From assembly GCF_904831005.1 (NCBI RefSeq), contig NZ_LR882982.1, forward strand, positions 744,001 to 808,000: 64,000 bases of DNA, written 5' to 3'. A program made the translations under genes and the position numbers. A model generated the notes under the pieces. It did no database searches and was not told the DNA's origin. It saw nothing but the letters and a program-made list of their open reading frames with translations. The stretch comes from Microbacterium hydrocarbonoxydans. GTDB lineage: Bacteria; Actinomycetota; Actinomycetes; Actinomycetales; Microbacteriaceae. Positions 48,725 to 57,103 of this stretch are shown piece by piece (the first letter of the stretch is position 1; the number at the start of each line of letters is the position of its first letter).

Positions 48725-49344
48725 GCGATGATCAGGCGACGCCCGACGTCCGTCAGCTCGGACTCGAGCCGGGTGATCTCGACGGACACACGCTCGAAGA
48801 GCTGAGCGACTACCTCGAGGCGGGCAGGCTTCCTCTCGACCCCTCGATAGAAGGCTCACCAGGGTGCCAGCTCGCACTCGACGCGCTCGAAAGGCTCCGT
48901 GGCCTCGGCAGCCAGCTGATCGAGGCGGATGCAGCCGCGATGCCCGAGGTCGATGACAGCTGGGTCGATCGCATCCTCTCCGGAATCGCCCTGGACGCCC
49001 GCGCCGGGCGTCGGATCCCCTTCGCCGAGCCAGATCCCGTCGCCGACTTCGGCATCACCGAGGGTGCGGTGCGGGGACTCATCCGCTCGGCGGAGAACGC
49101 CGTGCCCGGCATCCTCGTCGGGCGATCGACGCTCGACGGAGATGTGACGATCGTGGGCGAGCCGATCAGGATCGCGATCGAGGTCAACGCCGTCTATGGC
49201 GAATCGATCCCCTGGGCGGTCGACCGTCTCCGCGATGAGGTCGCTGAGCGTCTGCGGCGGCAGACGTCGCTCACGGTGACAGCGATCGACGTCACCGTGC
49301 GGGACATCCAGAGGATCAGCAGTGCGCCGGAGGAGGCATCATGA
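48721..49344 (+). CDS. Putative anti-sigma-like protein fused to a Gls24-type domain
   Basis: 207 residues. The N-terminal ~60 residues (LDGHTLEELSDYLEAGRLP...GSPGCQLALDALERL) resemble a zinc-binding anti-sigma domain in which only His and one Cys remain of the usual HxxxCxxC set. The C-terminal half (about 105-200: GITEGAVRGLIRSAENAVPGILVGRST...VDRLRDEVAERLRRQTSLTVTAIDVTVRDI) is an Asp23/Gls24-like domain. No membrane helix. Its 4-bp overlap with the ECF gene supports a role as its partner; this is an inference. Confidence 0.72.
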   Translation: MSDDQATPDVRQLGLEPGDLDGHTLEELSDYLEAGRLPLDPSIEGSPGCQLALDALERLRGLGSQLIEADAAAMPEVDDSWVDRILSGIALDARAGRRIPFAEPDPVADFGITEGAVRGLIRSAENAVPGILVGRSTLDGDVTIVGEPIRIAIEVNAVYGESIPWAVDRLRDEVAERLRRQTSLTVTAIDVTVRDIQRISSAPEEAS

Positions 49345-49694
49345 CCACGACAGCCCTGCCCCGACTCGCAGCGCGCATAGAAGCCGCCGTGCTGGCGACG
49401 GCAGGCGTGCGCAGCGTCTACCGCGCGGGCTCGCTGATGTCGAACCTCGTCGGCGAGAGCGCTGTCGCGATTGGGATCAGTCGGGTCGACGAGCCTCTCG
49501 TCGCCGTGAGCGTCACGGACGACGGGGTCGAGGTCGAGGCATCGCTCGGCATCGAGTACTCGGCGAGTGCGGTCGAACTGCTCAGAGACGTCCGCCGGGC
49601 CATCGGGAAGGTCCTGGCGGAGGACGGGCTGGGGCCCGTCGGTATCGTGCTCACGATCGCGTATGTCCATCCTCGGGAGGCATCGTCGGACTGA
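49341..49694 (+). CDS. Small Gls24-related protein
   Basis: 117 residues: a simple alpha/beta domain (RIEAAVLATAGVRSVYRAGS...VGESAVAIGISRVDEPLVAVSVTDDGVEVEASLGIEYSASAVELLRDVRRAIGKVL) that follows the order of strands and helix in the Asp23/Gls24 fold but has diverged. Overlaps the previous gene by 4 bp, last gene of the cluster before a perfect terminator. Role unknown, presumably with the Asp23 protein. Confidence 0.7.
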   Translation: MTTTALPRLAARIEAAVLATAGVRSVYRAGSLMSNLVGESAVAIGISRVDEPLVAVSVTDDGVEVEASLGIEYSASAVELLRDVRRAIGKVLAEDGLGPVGIVLTIAYVHPREASSD

Positions 49695-49711
49695 GTCCGC
49701 GTGAGCACGCC

Positions 49712-49743
49712 GAGGCGCCGATCCTGGGGAGGATCGGCGCCTC
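49712..49743. terminator. Bidirectional terminator
   Basis: Perfect 14-bp stem (GAGGCGCCGATCCT and its complement) around GGGG, between the convergent Gls24-related and QorB-like genes. Confidence 0.85.
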
Positions 49744-49773
49744 ATGGTGCGGGATCGGCAGCGCCGAGGCTGA

Positions 49774-50619
49774 TCAGGCGATCGAGCGCAGGCCCTCGAC
49801 GAGAGGCGTCGTGGGCCGACCGATGAGGCGTGCGAGTGTACCGTCGGTCTCCGAGAGAGCGCCCGCAGCGATACCGGCATCCAGCGCGACGACGAAGCCC
49901 GCGGTGCCTTCGTCGAGTCCGGCCGCCTGCAGTCCTGCGAGCTGCTCGTCGGCGGTCAGCGGCTGGTAGCTCACCTCGCGGCCCGTCACCTCGGAGATCG
50001 CTGCCGCGAGCTCCGTGTAGTTCCATGCGACGTCGCCGCCGAGCTCGTAGACCTGACCGATGTGGCCGTCTTCGAGCAGGACGACCGCTGCGGCCTCGGC
50101 GAAGTCCTTGCGACTGGCTGAGGCGACGTGTCCGTCTCCTGCACCGGATGCCAGCACGCCGGTCTCGGCTGCACGGGCGACGTCGGCGGCGTAGTTCTCG
50201 GTGTACCAGTTGTTGCGGAGGATCACGGCGGGGATACCGGCGGCGACGATCGCCTCTTCGGTGGCCTTGTGCTCGGGGGCGAGGACGAGGTCGCTCGTCG
50301 TGGCCCGGGGAGCGCTGGTGTAGACGAACTTCGTCACGCCTGCGGCCTTCGCCGCGTCGATCACGGCCTGGTGCTGGGGCACGCGCTGACCGACCTCGGA
50401 TCCCGAGATCAGGAGCACGGAGTCGACTCCCTCGAGTGCCGCGGCGATCGAGGAGGGGTCTGCGTAGTCCAGATGAGCGACCCGCACTCCCAGATCCTGC
50501 GCCTTGGCGGTGTCGCGGGCGCCGGCGACGATCGACTGGGGGTCGGCTCCGCGCTCGAGAAGGCTGGCGATGACGAGGCGTCCGAGGCTGCCGGTCGAGC
50601 CGGTGACGAGGATGGTCAT
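49774..50619 (-). CDS. NmrA/QorB-type NAD(P)-binding oxidoreductase
   Basis: 281 residues. Rossmann fold with TGSTGSLGRLVIASLL (about 6-21; GxxGxxG) and substrate region VYTSAPRATTSDLVLAPEHKATEEAIVAAGIPAVILRNNWYTENY, typical of QorB-like NADPH:quinone oxidoreductases that lack the SDR Tyr-Lys pair. Start ATG 50619 with AAGGACA upstream; a longer frame extends into the operator. Divergent from an HxlR regulator, the standard arrangement for quinone/electrophile-inducible reductases (compare QorR-QorA of C. glutamicum). Confidence 0.9.
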   Translation of the reverse strand: MTILVTGSTGSLGRLVIASLLERGADPQSIVAGARDTAKAQDLGVRVAHLDYADPSSIAAALEGVDSVLLISGSEVGQRVPQHQAVIDAAKAAGVTKFVYTSAPRATTSDLVLAPEHKATEEAIVAAGIPAVILRNNWYTENYAADVARAAETGVLASGAGDGHVASASRKDFAEAAAVVLLEDGHIGQVYELGGDVAWNYTELAAAISEVTGREVSYQPLTADEQLAGLQAAGLDEGTAGFVVALDAGIAAGALSETDGTLARLIGRPTTPLVEGLRSIA

Positions 50620-50682
50620 GGGGTGTCCTTTCGTAGGTGACATCACGCACAACCACCGGAGACTCTGCAAGCATTCCTCTTG

Positions 50683-50713
50683 GTGGGTACCCACTTTCAG
50701 GTAAGGTACCTAC
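50683..50713 (+). promoter_or_regulatory. HxlR-type operator between qorB-like and HxlR genes
   Basis: The 12-bp palindrome GTGGGTACCCAC (50683-50694) and a second GGTACC (50705-50710) are 11 bp apart. The second overlaps the -10 TAAGGT (50702-50707), which ends 6 nt before the ATG at 50714. This would let the regulator shut off its own leaderless promoter. Confidence 0.6.
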
Positions 50714-51079
50714 ATGACGGTTAGTTATGCGCAGATCCGCGAGTCCACTCCGCAGATCTTCGAGCCCGGTTGCAGCACGCGAGTGATTCTCGACCACGTC
50801 ATGAGCAAGTGGGGAGTGCTCGTGCTGTCGTCGCTGTCAGACGGCACTCGCCGCTGGGGAGAACTGCGTCGTGAGGTCGGCGGCATCAGCGAGAAGATGC
50901 TGGCCTCGACCCTGCGAACCCTCGCCGATGACGGCCTGGTGCTGCGCGAGTCCTTCCCGTCGGTGCCGCCGCATGTCGAGTACAGCCTCACTCCGCTCGG
51001 ACGCGATCTGATGGAACGGATGCTGCCGCTCGTCGAGTGGGTCGCCGACCATGCCGACGGGATGATCGTTCGCGACTGA
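50714..51079 (+). CDS. HxlR-family winged-helix regulator
   Basis: 121 residues, standard length. CSTRVILDHVMSKWGVLVLSSLSDGTRRWGELRREVGGISEKMLASTLRTLADDGLVLRESFPSVPPHVEYSLTPLGRDL in order is the family pattern, with one Cys near residue 20 (EPGCSTRVIL) at the position used for redox or quinone sensing in QorR/YodB/HypR. Leaderless start. Confidence 0.93.
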   Translation: MTVSYAQIRESTPQIFEPGCSTRVILDHVMSKWGVLVLSSLSDGTRRWGELRREVGGISEKMLASTLRTLADDGLVLRESFPSVPPHVEYSLTPLGRDLMERMLPLVEWVADHADGMIVRD

Positions 51080-51142
51080 GTCAACGGAATCGGTTGCATA
51101 ACCGGGATATCTGCCACGGATTTCGTCGAAAGAAGAAAACGA

Positions 51143-51172
51143 TTGACGCGATATACGCAGTAGCCGTATGTT
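51143..51172 (+). promoter_or_regulatory. Leaderless promoter of the APC permease
   Basis: TTGACG (51143-51148), 18-bp spacer, TATGTT (51167-51172). The ATG at 51179 follows after 6 nt and no Shine-Dalgarno exists, so transcription probably starts at or next to the A of ATG. Confidence 0.65.
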
Positions 51173-51178
51173 CTGAAC

Positions 51179-52720
51179 ATGTCAGCTACGACGCCGATCC
51201 ATCTCGAACGCCCCGACGGCAAGGGGCTCGCCAGCGGCTCGCTGGGCCTGTGGGGATCCACCGTGATCGGCCTGGCATCGACCGCGCCGGTGTACTCGCT
51301 CGTGGCGACGCTCGGGTTCGTGGTGCTCGCCGTGGGAGCGCAGGCGCCGATCGCCTTCATCATCGCGTTCGTCCCGATGCTGCTGATCGCCTTCGCCTAC
51401 CGTGAGTTGAACAACGCCGTGCCCGACTGCGGCACCACGTTCACCTGGGGAACCAAAGCCTTCGGCCCCTGGGTCGGGTGGATGGGCGGATGGGGCGTCG
51501 CGGTCGCGGGCATGGTCGTGCTGGCGAACCTCGCTCAGATCGCGTCGGTGTACTTCTGGTCGCTCATCGGGTTCGACCTCGAGAACAACGACTGGCGCAT
51601 CATCCTGGTCGCGGTGCTCTTCATCGCCGCCATGACGTGGGTGAGCTGGCGGGGCGTCGAGATCGGCGAGCGCATCCAGAACGTCCTGCTCGGCATCCAG
51701 TACCTCGCCCTCGCCATCTTCGTCGTGGCTGCCCTGTGGCAGTTCTTCGGCGGCACCGCGCCCGACCCCACGCCGTTCGATCTCGAGTGGCTCAATCCCT
51801 TCGGCTTCACCTCGTGGTCGGGCTTCACCGAGTCGATCCTGCTCGCCCTCTTCATCTACTGGGGCTGGGACACGTGCCTCGCGTTGAACGAGGAGACCAA
51901 GGACCCCAAGAAGATCCCCGGGCGTGCGGCGCTGTTGACGACCGTCATCCTGCTGTTCACGTACGTGGGCGTCACGATCGCGGCCATGATGTACGCCGGG
52001 CTCGGTGACTCGGGCACAGGGCTCGGCAACGAGGCCAATGCCGACGACTTCTTCCTGGCGATCAAAGACGGGCTCCTCGGCCCGTTCGGCTGGGTGCTGG
52101 TGGTCGCCGTCATCATCTCGGCGGTCTCCTCGACGCAGACGACGATCCTTCCGACGGCCCGCGGCACGCTCGCGATGGGTGTCTATCGAGCGCTGCCCGC
52201 GAAGTTCAAGGACGTGCACCCGACCTACAAGACGCCGTCGTTCTCGACGATCGTGATGGGTGTGGTCGCCTCGGTCTACTACGTGGGCATGACCCTGATC
52301 AGCGACAACATCCTGCAGGACTCGATCCTGTCGCTGGGTCTCGCGATCGCGTTCTACTACGCGATCACCGGATTCGCCTGCGTCTGGTACTTCCGCAAGG
52401 ACCTGACGAGCTCGGCGAGGGACTTCTTCTTCAAGGGGCTGTTCCCGCTGCTCGGTGGCCTCATGCTCACGGGAGCCTTCGTGCAGTCGGCGATCGACAT
52501 GTGGGATGTGGACTACGGCTACACCGTGCTCTTCGGCATCGGCGGCACCTTCGTGATCGGCATCGGCTCGCTGGCGTTCGGTCTCGTGCTGATGTTCCTC
52601 TGGTACCTGTTCCCGCGGTCGAAGCGGTTCTTCCGCGGCGAGAGCCTCAACCGCGACACCCAGGTGATGGTGCCGGACGAGCCCGGCGACGTGATCCGTT
52701 CGATCGACGGCGGCATCTGA
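51179..52720 (+). CDS. APC-superfamily amino acid permease
   Basis: 513 residues and about 12 hydrophobic segments. The opening LGLWGSTVIGLASTAPVYSLVATLGFVVLAVG with the helix-1 GxG-type break, ELNNAVPDCGTTFTWGTKAFGPWVGWMGGW (helix 3 region) and YWGWDTCLALNEETKDPKKIPGRAALLTT (APC signature near 235-265) support an amino acid/amine transporter. The sequence is close to the YjeH/aminobutyrate-like group, but the substrate is not clear. Three 14-bp tandem repeats cover its stop codon. Confidence 0.92.
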   Translation: MSATTPIHLERPDGKGLASGSLGLWGSTVIGLASTAPVYSLVATLGFVVLAVGAQAPIAFIIAFVPMLLIAFAYRELNNAVPDCGTTFTWGTKAFGPWVGWMGGWGVAVAGMVVLANLAQIASVYFWSLIGFDLENNDWRIILVAVLFIAAMTWVSWRGVEIGERIQNVLLGIQYLALAIFVVAALWQFFGGTAPDPTPFDLEWLNPFGFTSWSGFTESILLALFIYWGWDTCLALNEETKDPKKIPGRAALLTTVILLFTYVGVTIAAMMYAGLGDSGTGLGNEANADDFFLAIKDGLLGPFGWVLVVAVIISAVSSTQTTILPTARGTLAMGVYRALPAKFKDVHPTYKTPSFSTIVMGVVASVYYVGMTLISDNILQDSILSLGLAIAFYYAITGFACVWYFRKDLTSSARDFFFKGLFPLLGGLMLTGAFVQSAIDMWDVDYGYTVLFGIGGTFVIGIGSLAFGLVLMFLWYLFPRSKRFFRGESLNRDTQVMVPDEPGDVIRSIDGGI

Positions 52721-52749
52721 CCGGCGGCATCTGACCGGCGGCATGTGAC
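52708..52749 (+). repeat. Three tandem 14-bp repeats over the APC permease stop codon
   Basis: CGGCGGCATCTGAC at 52708-52721 and 52722-52735, and CGGCGGCATGTGAC at 52736-52749. The first carries the true stop codon; the others are non-coding copies. Confidence 0.93.
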
Positions 52750-52777
52750 CCGAGCGGGGTCGCGCACGGCGACGCCC

Positions 52778-52783
52778 TAGGCT
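52778..52783 (+). promoter_or_regulatory. -10 element of a leaderless promoter for truA
   Basis: TAGGCT ends 6 nt before the GTG at 52790. Confidence 0.55.
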
Positions 52784-52789
52784 TTATCC

Positions 52790-53638
52790 GTGCGCATCCG
52801 CCTCGACATCGCCTACGACGGCACCCACTTCCGGGGGTGGGCCAAGCAACCCACCCTGCGGACCGTTCAGGGGACCCTCGAGGCGGCGCTCGCTCGCATC
52901 GTCGGCTCCGACGTGCAGTTCGTCGTCGCCGGGCGCACGGATGCCGGGGTTCACGCCCAGGGCCAGGTGGCGCACGTCGACCTCGACGACGAGCAGTGGT
53001 CGAGGGTGGAATCACGGAACGGACGCGCTCCGCAAGACCCGGCGGCCTCGATCGCCCGGCGCATGCGCGGTGTGCTCGGCGCCTATCCCGACGCGACCGT
53101 GACCCGCTCCTCCATCGCTCCGGAGGGATTCGACGCACGTTTCTCAGCGGTCTGGCGACGTTACCGCTACCGCCTGGCGGACGAGGCGTCCGGTTACGAC
53201 CCGGTGCGTCGTCACGACACGACGAGCCACCGGGGGATCCTCGACGAGCAGGCGATGGATGCCGCCGCGCGCACGCTCATCGGCCTGCACGACTTCGCGG
53301 CCTACTGCAAGCCGCGCGAAGAGGCGACGACGATCCGGACGCTGCTCGACTATCGCTGGACCCGCGATGTCGAGGGCGTGCTGGTCGCCGAGGTCAAGGC
53401 CGACGCGTTCTGCCACAGCATGGTGCGCGCGCTGGTCGGTGCGTGTGTCGCCGTCGGCGAGAGGCGCCTCGATGTCACCGACCTCGTGGTGCTGCGCGAC
53501 GCACTCACCCGCACCAGCGAGTTCAAAGTGCTCGCCGCGCGCGGACTCACACTCACCGAGGTGGGGTACCCGGCCGACGACCTCTTGTCGACGCGCGCCG
53601 AGCAGACGCGGGCCAGACGGAGCGAAGCGACCGGTTGA
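52790..53638 (+). CDS. truA: tRNA pseudouridine(38-40) synthase
   Basis: Isomerises U38-U40 in the anticodon stem-loop. 282 residues. The catalytic Asp51 lies in AGRTDAGVHAQGQVAH; before it RLDIAYDGTHFRGWAKQP and TVQGTLEAAL match TruA closely. C-terminal FCHSMVRALVGACVAVGERR is the other conserved block. GTG start, leaderless. In many actinobacteria truA follows rplQ; here it stands alone behind the APC permease. Confidence 0.96.
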   Translation: MRIRLDIAYDGTHFRGWAKQPTLRTVQGTLEAALARIVGSDVQFVVAGRTDAGVHAQGQVAHVDLDDEQWSRVESRNGRAPQDPAASIARRMRGVLGAYPDATVTRSSIAPEGFDARFSAVWRRYRYRLADEASGYDPVRRHDTTSHRGILDEQAMDAAARTLIGLHDFAAYCKPREEATTIRTLLDYRWTRDVEGVLVAEVKADAFCHSMVRALVGACVAVGERRLDVTDLVVLRDALTRTSEFKVLAARGLTLTEVGYPADDLLSTRAEQTRARRSEATG

Positions 53639-53669
53639 CCCCGCGCTCGCAGCAGCCGCAGCGCGACGT

Positions 53670-54983
53670 TCAGGCGTCGCGGAGGATCCTGGCGGTGGTG
53701 CGAGCGCTGAAGTGCAGACTTTCCACCGGTACGCATTCGTCGGCGGCATGGAACTGTCCGTAGACATCGAAATCGTCAGGCACTCGCAGCGGCACGAAAC
53801 CGTAGCCGGAGACACCGAGTCGCGCGAAATGCTTGTTGTCGGTGGAAGCCGGGAGCAGGTAGGGCACGACGACTCCGTCCGGGTCTTCGGCCGCGACCGA
53901 GCGGGCGATCACGCTCTGGAACGGAGTGTCGAGGGGAGAGGCGATCGGTGCGAGCGACTCCGACCAGGTCACCTCGACCTCGTCGCCGGCAAGTCTCAGG
54001 ATCTGTTCCCGCAGTTCATGCTCGCGGTCGGGAAGCGCACGGAGATCGAGCGATGCCTGAGCGGTCGCGGGGATGATGTTGCTCTTGTCGCCGGCGCGCA
54101 GCACGGTCGGCGCCGCAGTCTGACGTGCGGAGGCGGCGATCACGCGCCCGACGAAACCGATGCCCTCGAGCTGTGCATCGAGAGCGTCGTCGGTGAACGC
54201 GAGGCCGCGCTCGGCTCCGAAGACCTCGAGAAATCGCTCGAGTGCCGGGGTCCGCACCACGGGGAAGCGGTGAGCGCCGATCCGCGCGACGGCGGAGGCC
54301 AGCCGCACCACGGGGTCGTCATGTCTCGGACGCGACGCGTGCCCGGCTTCGCCGCGGGCGGTGAGAACGGCGCCGCCCACGCCCTTCTCGGCCGTCGCGA
54401 GCAGATAGGCCCGTCGGCTCCCGGCGAGCGGGACGGAGAACCCGCCGACCTCGCTGATCGCCTCGCTCGCCCCGGCGAGGAGATCCGGTCGGTTTTGGAC
54501 GATCCAGGAGGCGCCCCAACGGCCTCCGGCCTCCTCGTCGGCCAGGAACGCGAAGATCAGGTCGCGTCGAGGACGGATGCCGGAGCGTGCGAACTCTCGG
54601 GCCACAGCGAGGATGACCCCGGCGAAGTCCTTCATGTCCACCGCGCCACGGCCATAGAGGAGGCCGTCTTCGATCACCGCGCCGAAGGGCGGACGCGTCC
54701 ACTCGCGCTCGTCGACCGGAACGACGTCGAGGTGGGCGTGCACGATGAGCGCGCCTGCCTCGGGGTCGGTACCAGAGAGCCGCGCGATCACACTGCCGCG
54801 TCCGGGGACAGGCTCCACGAACGTCGTCGTGATGCCGGCATCCTCGAGCCTCTCCTGCACGAAGCGGGCAGCTCGCGTCTCGCCATCGCCGATCGTGTCC
54901 GGCGACCCCGTGTTGATGCTCTCGATACGGATCAGAGCGCGCACGAAATCGAGCGCCTCGTGCTCCAGCAGGCTGACGGTCAC
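53670..54983 (-). CDS. M20-family metallopeptidase (ArgE/DapE/carboxypeptidase-like)
   Basis: 437 residues from the GTG at 54983, chosen because TACGGT ends 6 nt upstream; a GTG at 55004 would add seven residues. Metal-site features: HAHLDVVPVDEREW (His/Asp near 82-86), YGRGAVDMKDF (Asp near 110), ADEEAGGRWGA (Glu pair near 147), and a late HFARLGVSGYGFVPL block with the ligand His. The dimerisation domain contains GEAGHASRPRHDDP. Acts on N-terminal or acyl-amino acid substrates; unknown which. Confidence 0.9.
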   Translation of the reverse strand: MTVSLLEHEALDFVRALIRIESINTGSPDTIGDGETRAARFVQERLEDAGITTTFVEPVPGRGSVIARLSGTDPEAGALIVHAHLDVVPVDEREWTRPPFGAVIEDGLLYGRGAVDMKDFAGVILAVAREFARSGIRPRRDLIFAFLADEEAGGRWGASWIVQNRPDLLAGASEAISEVGGFSVPLAGSRRAYLLATAEKGVGGAVLTARGEAGHASRPRHDDPVVRLASAVARIGAHRFPVVRTPALERFLEVFGAERGLAFTDDALDAQLEGIGFVGRVIAASARQTAAPTVLRAGDKSNIIPATAQASLDLRALPDREHELREQILRLAGDEVEVTWSESLAPIASPLDTPFQSVIARSVAAEDPDGVVVPYLLPASTDNKHFARLGVSGYGFVPLRVPDDFDVYGQFHAADECVPVESLHFSARTTARILRDA

Positions 54984-54989
54984 CGTCTC

Positions 54990-54995
54990 ACCGTA
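54990..54995 (-). promoter_or_regulatory. -10 element of a leaderless promoter
   Basis: TACGGT on the minus strand, 6 nt before the GTG at 54983. Confidence 0.5.
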
Positions 54996-55091
54996 GTGAT
55001 CCACGAGCCGGGATCCGGTCCCGCATTACGCCGAAAGTCCTCGATTACGCGCGGTTACCGAGTCGACGGTCGATCCGCGTCGAGCGTGCTT

Positions 55092-55097
55092 CACTCT
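55092..55097 (+). promoter_or_regulatory. Possible -10 of metQ
   Basis: CACTCT ends 6 nt before the GTG at 55104; weak hexamer. No SAM riboswitch fits in the 120-bp spacer. Confidence 0.3.
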
Positions 55098-55103
55098 CGT
55101 CTT

Positions 55104-56027
55104 GTGAATGAACCCCGTGCCAAGAAGAAGCTCCTGTCCGTACTCGGCGTGCTCGCCGCCAGCGCCGTGACGCTGTCGATGGCAGCCTGCTCGGGATCCG
55201 CGGAGTCGGCCTCCGGCAGCGCCGACGGCTCCGAGACCGGCACCATCGTGATCGGCGCGGATGACGGCACCGAGGAGCACTGGACGATTCTGAAGGACAA
55301 GCTCGCAGACGAGGGCATCGAGCTCGAGGTCCGGACGATCAACGACGGCGTGCAGCTCAACCAGGGTGTGCAGGACGGCGAGCTCGACGTGAACCTGTTC
55401 CAGCACCTGATCTTCCTCTCGCAGTTCAACGTCAACAACGAGGGCACCCTGGTGCCGATCGGCGCGACAGCGGTCTACCCGCTGGCGATCTACTCCGAGG
55501 AGTTCACCGACGTCGAGGATCTCCCTGAGGGCGCGACGGTCGCGGTCCCGAACAACCCGACGAACCTCGCACGCGCTCTCCTCAACCTGCAGCGGGCGGG
55601 GCTCATCGAGCTGGAGGACGGCGGCAGCAGCCTCTCGACCCCCGACGACATCGTCTCGAGCAGCGTCGAGGTGCTGCCCGTCGACGCGAACCAGACCGTC
55701 ACCGCGCTCAAGGACGGCAGCGCGCAGGCCGCGATCGTCAACAACACGCAGGCTCAGAAGGGCGGACTGGGCGACGAGCTCATCATCTTCAAGGAGGATC
55801 TGGACGACCCGGAGCTCGCCCCGTACATCAACGCGTTCGTCGTGCGTGAGGATCAGAAGGACGACCCCCGCTGGGAGAAGCTGATCGAGGCGTACCACAG
55901 CGCCGAGGTCGAGGAGTCGGTCACGGAGCTCAACCAGGGCAACCTGCAGTTCAAGGCCGACTGGAGCGCCGAAGACCTCCAGGCCGAACTGGCCGACCTC
56001 GAAGACCAGCTGCGCGCGACGCAGTGA
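55104..56027 (+). CDS. metQ: Methionine ABC transporter substrate-binding lipoprotein
   Basis: 307 residues, NlpA/MetQ family. Lipoprotein signal KKKLLSVLGVLAASAVTLSM with lipobox MAAC near 27, then GTIVIGADDGTEEHWTILKDKLADEGIELEVRTINDGVQLNQGVQDGELDVNLFQHLIFL, the classical MetQ sequence (the DVNLFQH methionine site), and VPNNPTNLARALLNLQRAGLI. GTG start. First of three genes; the ATPase gene overlaps it by 4 bp. Confidence 0.93.
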   Translation: MNEPRAKKKLLSVLGVLAASAVTLSMAACSGSAESASGSADGSETGTIVIGADDGTEEHWTILKDKLADEGIELEVRTINDGVQLNQGVQDGELDVNLFQHLIFLSQFNVNNEGTLVPIGATAVYPLAIYSEEFTDVEDLPEGATVAVPNNPTNLARALLNLQRAGLIELEDGGSSLSTPDDIVSSSVEVLPVDANQTVTALKDGSAQAAIVNNTQAQKGGLGDELIIFKEDLDDPELAPYINAFVVREDQKDDPRWEKLIEAYHSAEVEESVTELNQGNLQFKADWSAEDLQAELADLEDQLRATQ

Positions 56028-57103
56028 CCCTGCACGGCGGCGGACCCATGACGGTGATCAGTTTCGACGGGGTGTCCAAGGGATTCCCCGCCACTCGGCG
56101 GGGGTCCGCCGTCGCTGCGCTCGAAGACGTGGATCTTCGGGTCGAACGCGGCTCGATCGTGGGCGTGATCGGCTACTCGGGGGCGGGCAAGTCGACGCTC
56201 GTGCGTCTCGTCAACGGGCTCGAGAAGCCGACCGCGGGGCTCGTCGAGGTGCTCGGCGTCGACGTCGGCGCGGCCTCCGCGACCGAGCTGCGTGGGCTGC
56301 GCGGACGCATCGGCATGATCTTCCAGCAGTTCAACCTCTTCAACTCGCGCACGGTGCGTGGCAACGTGGCGTATCCCCTCAAGGTCGCGGGATGGAAGAA
56401 GCAGGACATCGGTCCGCGCGTCGCCGAGCTGCTGGACTTCGTCGGCATCGGCGACAAGGCGCACAGCTATCCGCGTGCGCTCTCGGGAGGGCAGAAGCAG
56501 CGCGTCGGGATCGCGCGGGCGATCGCGGCCAACCCCGAACTGCTCCTCGCCGACGAGGCGACGAGCGCACTCGACCCCCAGACCACCGGCGAGGTGCTCG
56601 CACTCCTCAGGGAGATCAACCGCACTCTGGGCATCACGATCGTGGTGATCACTCACCAGATCTCGGTCGTGCACGAGCTGTGCGATCAGGTGATCGTGAT
56701 GGACGGCGGAAAGGTCGTCGACAGCGGAGACACCTACCGGGTGTTCGCACACCCGCGGGCCGCGCTCACCGAGCGCTTCGTCGCCGCCGTCACTCAGGGC
56801 GTCCCGTCGGCGGAGACGCTGGAGGCGCTTCTGGTCGGTGGCGGTGCGCTCGTCAGCGTCGACGTCAACGAGTTCACCAGCGAGCACGTCGCCGAGGTGT
56901 TCGAAAGGCATGGGGTGCGGCACACCGTCGTGTTCGGCGGCGTCACCGACATCCGCGGCAGCCAGCTCGGCACGCTCACCTATCGGACGCACGCCGAGGA
57001 CGCGGTGCTGGCCGCCGTGATCGCCGAGCTCTCGGCGCACACGAGGGCTCGACTGCTGCGCACGTCGGATGCGCACTCCGGAGCCGAAGGGGCGCAGTCG
57101 TGA
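56024..57103 (+). CDS. metN: Methionine ABC transporter ATPase
   Basis: 359 residues. Walker A GYSGAGKSTLVRLVNGLEKPT, Q-loop GMIFQQFNLFNSRTV, signature LSGGQKQRVGIARAI, Walker B LLLADEATSALDP and ITHQ. A C-terminal NIL domain (about 275-345), which senses methionine in MetN and feeds back on transport, is present. Start GTG 56024 overlaps the metQ stop (GTGA); an ATG at 56048 is the alternative. Confidence 0.95.
   Translation: MTLHGGGPMTVISFDGVSKGFPATRRGSAVAALEDVDLRVERGSIVGVIGYSGAGKSTLVRLVNGLEKPTAGLVEVLGVDVGAASATELRGLRGRIGMIFQQFNLFNSRTVRGNVAYPLKVAGWKKQDIGPRVAELLDFVGIGDKAHSYPRALSGGQKQRVGIARAIAANPELLLADEATSALDPQTTGEVLALLREINRTLGITIVVITHQISVVHELCDQVIVMDGGKVVDSGDTYRVFAHPRAALTERFVAAVTQGVPSAETLEALLVGGGALVSVDVNEFTSEHVAEVFERHGVRHTVVFGGVTDIRGSQLGTLTYRTHAEDAVLAAVIAELSAHTRARLLRTSDAHSGAEGAQS

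Noticed and set aside
55009..55103. SAM or other methionine riboswitch before metQNI
   Set aside because: The spacer to the divergent peptidase is about 120 bp, contains no stable multi-helix fold that I can see, and the transcript seems leaderless.
53259..55103. Long plus-strand frame preceding and fused in frame with metQ
   Set aside because: It is antisense to the M20 peptidase gene; the lipoprotein signal peptide starting at GTG 55104 marks the true metQ start.
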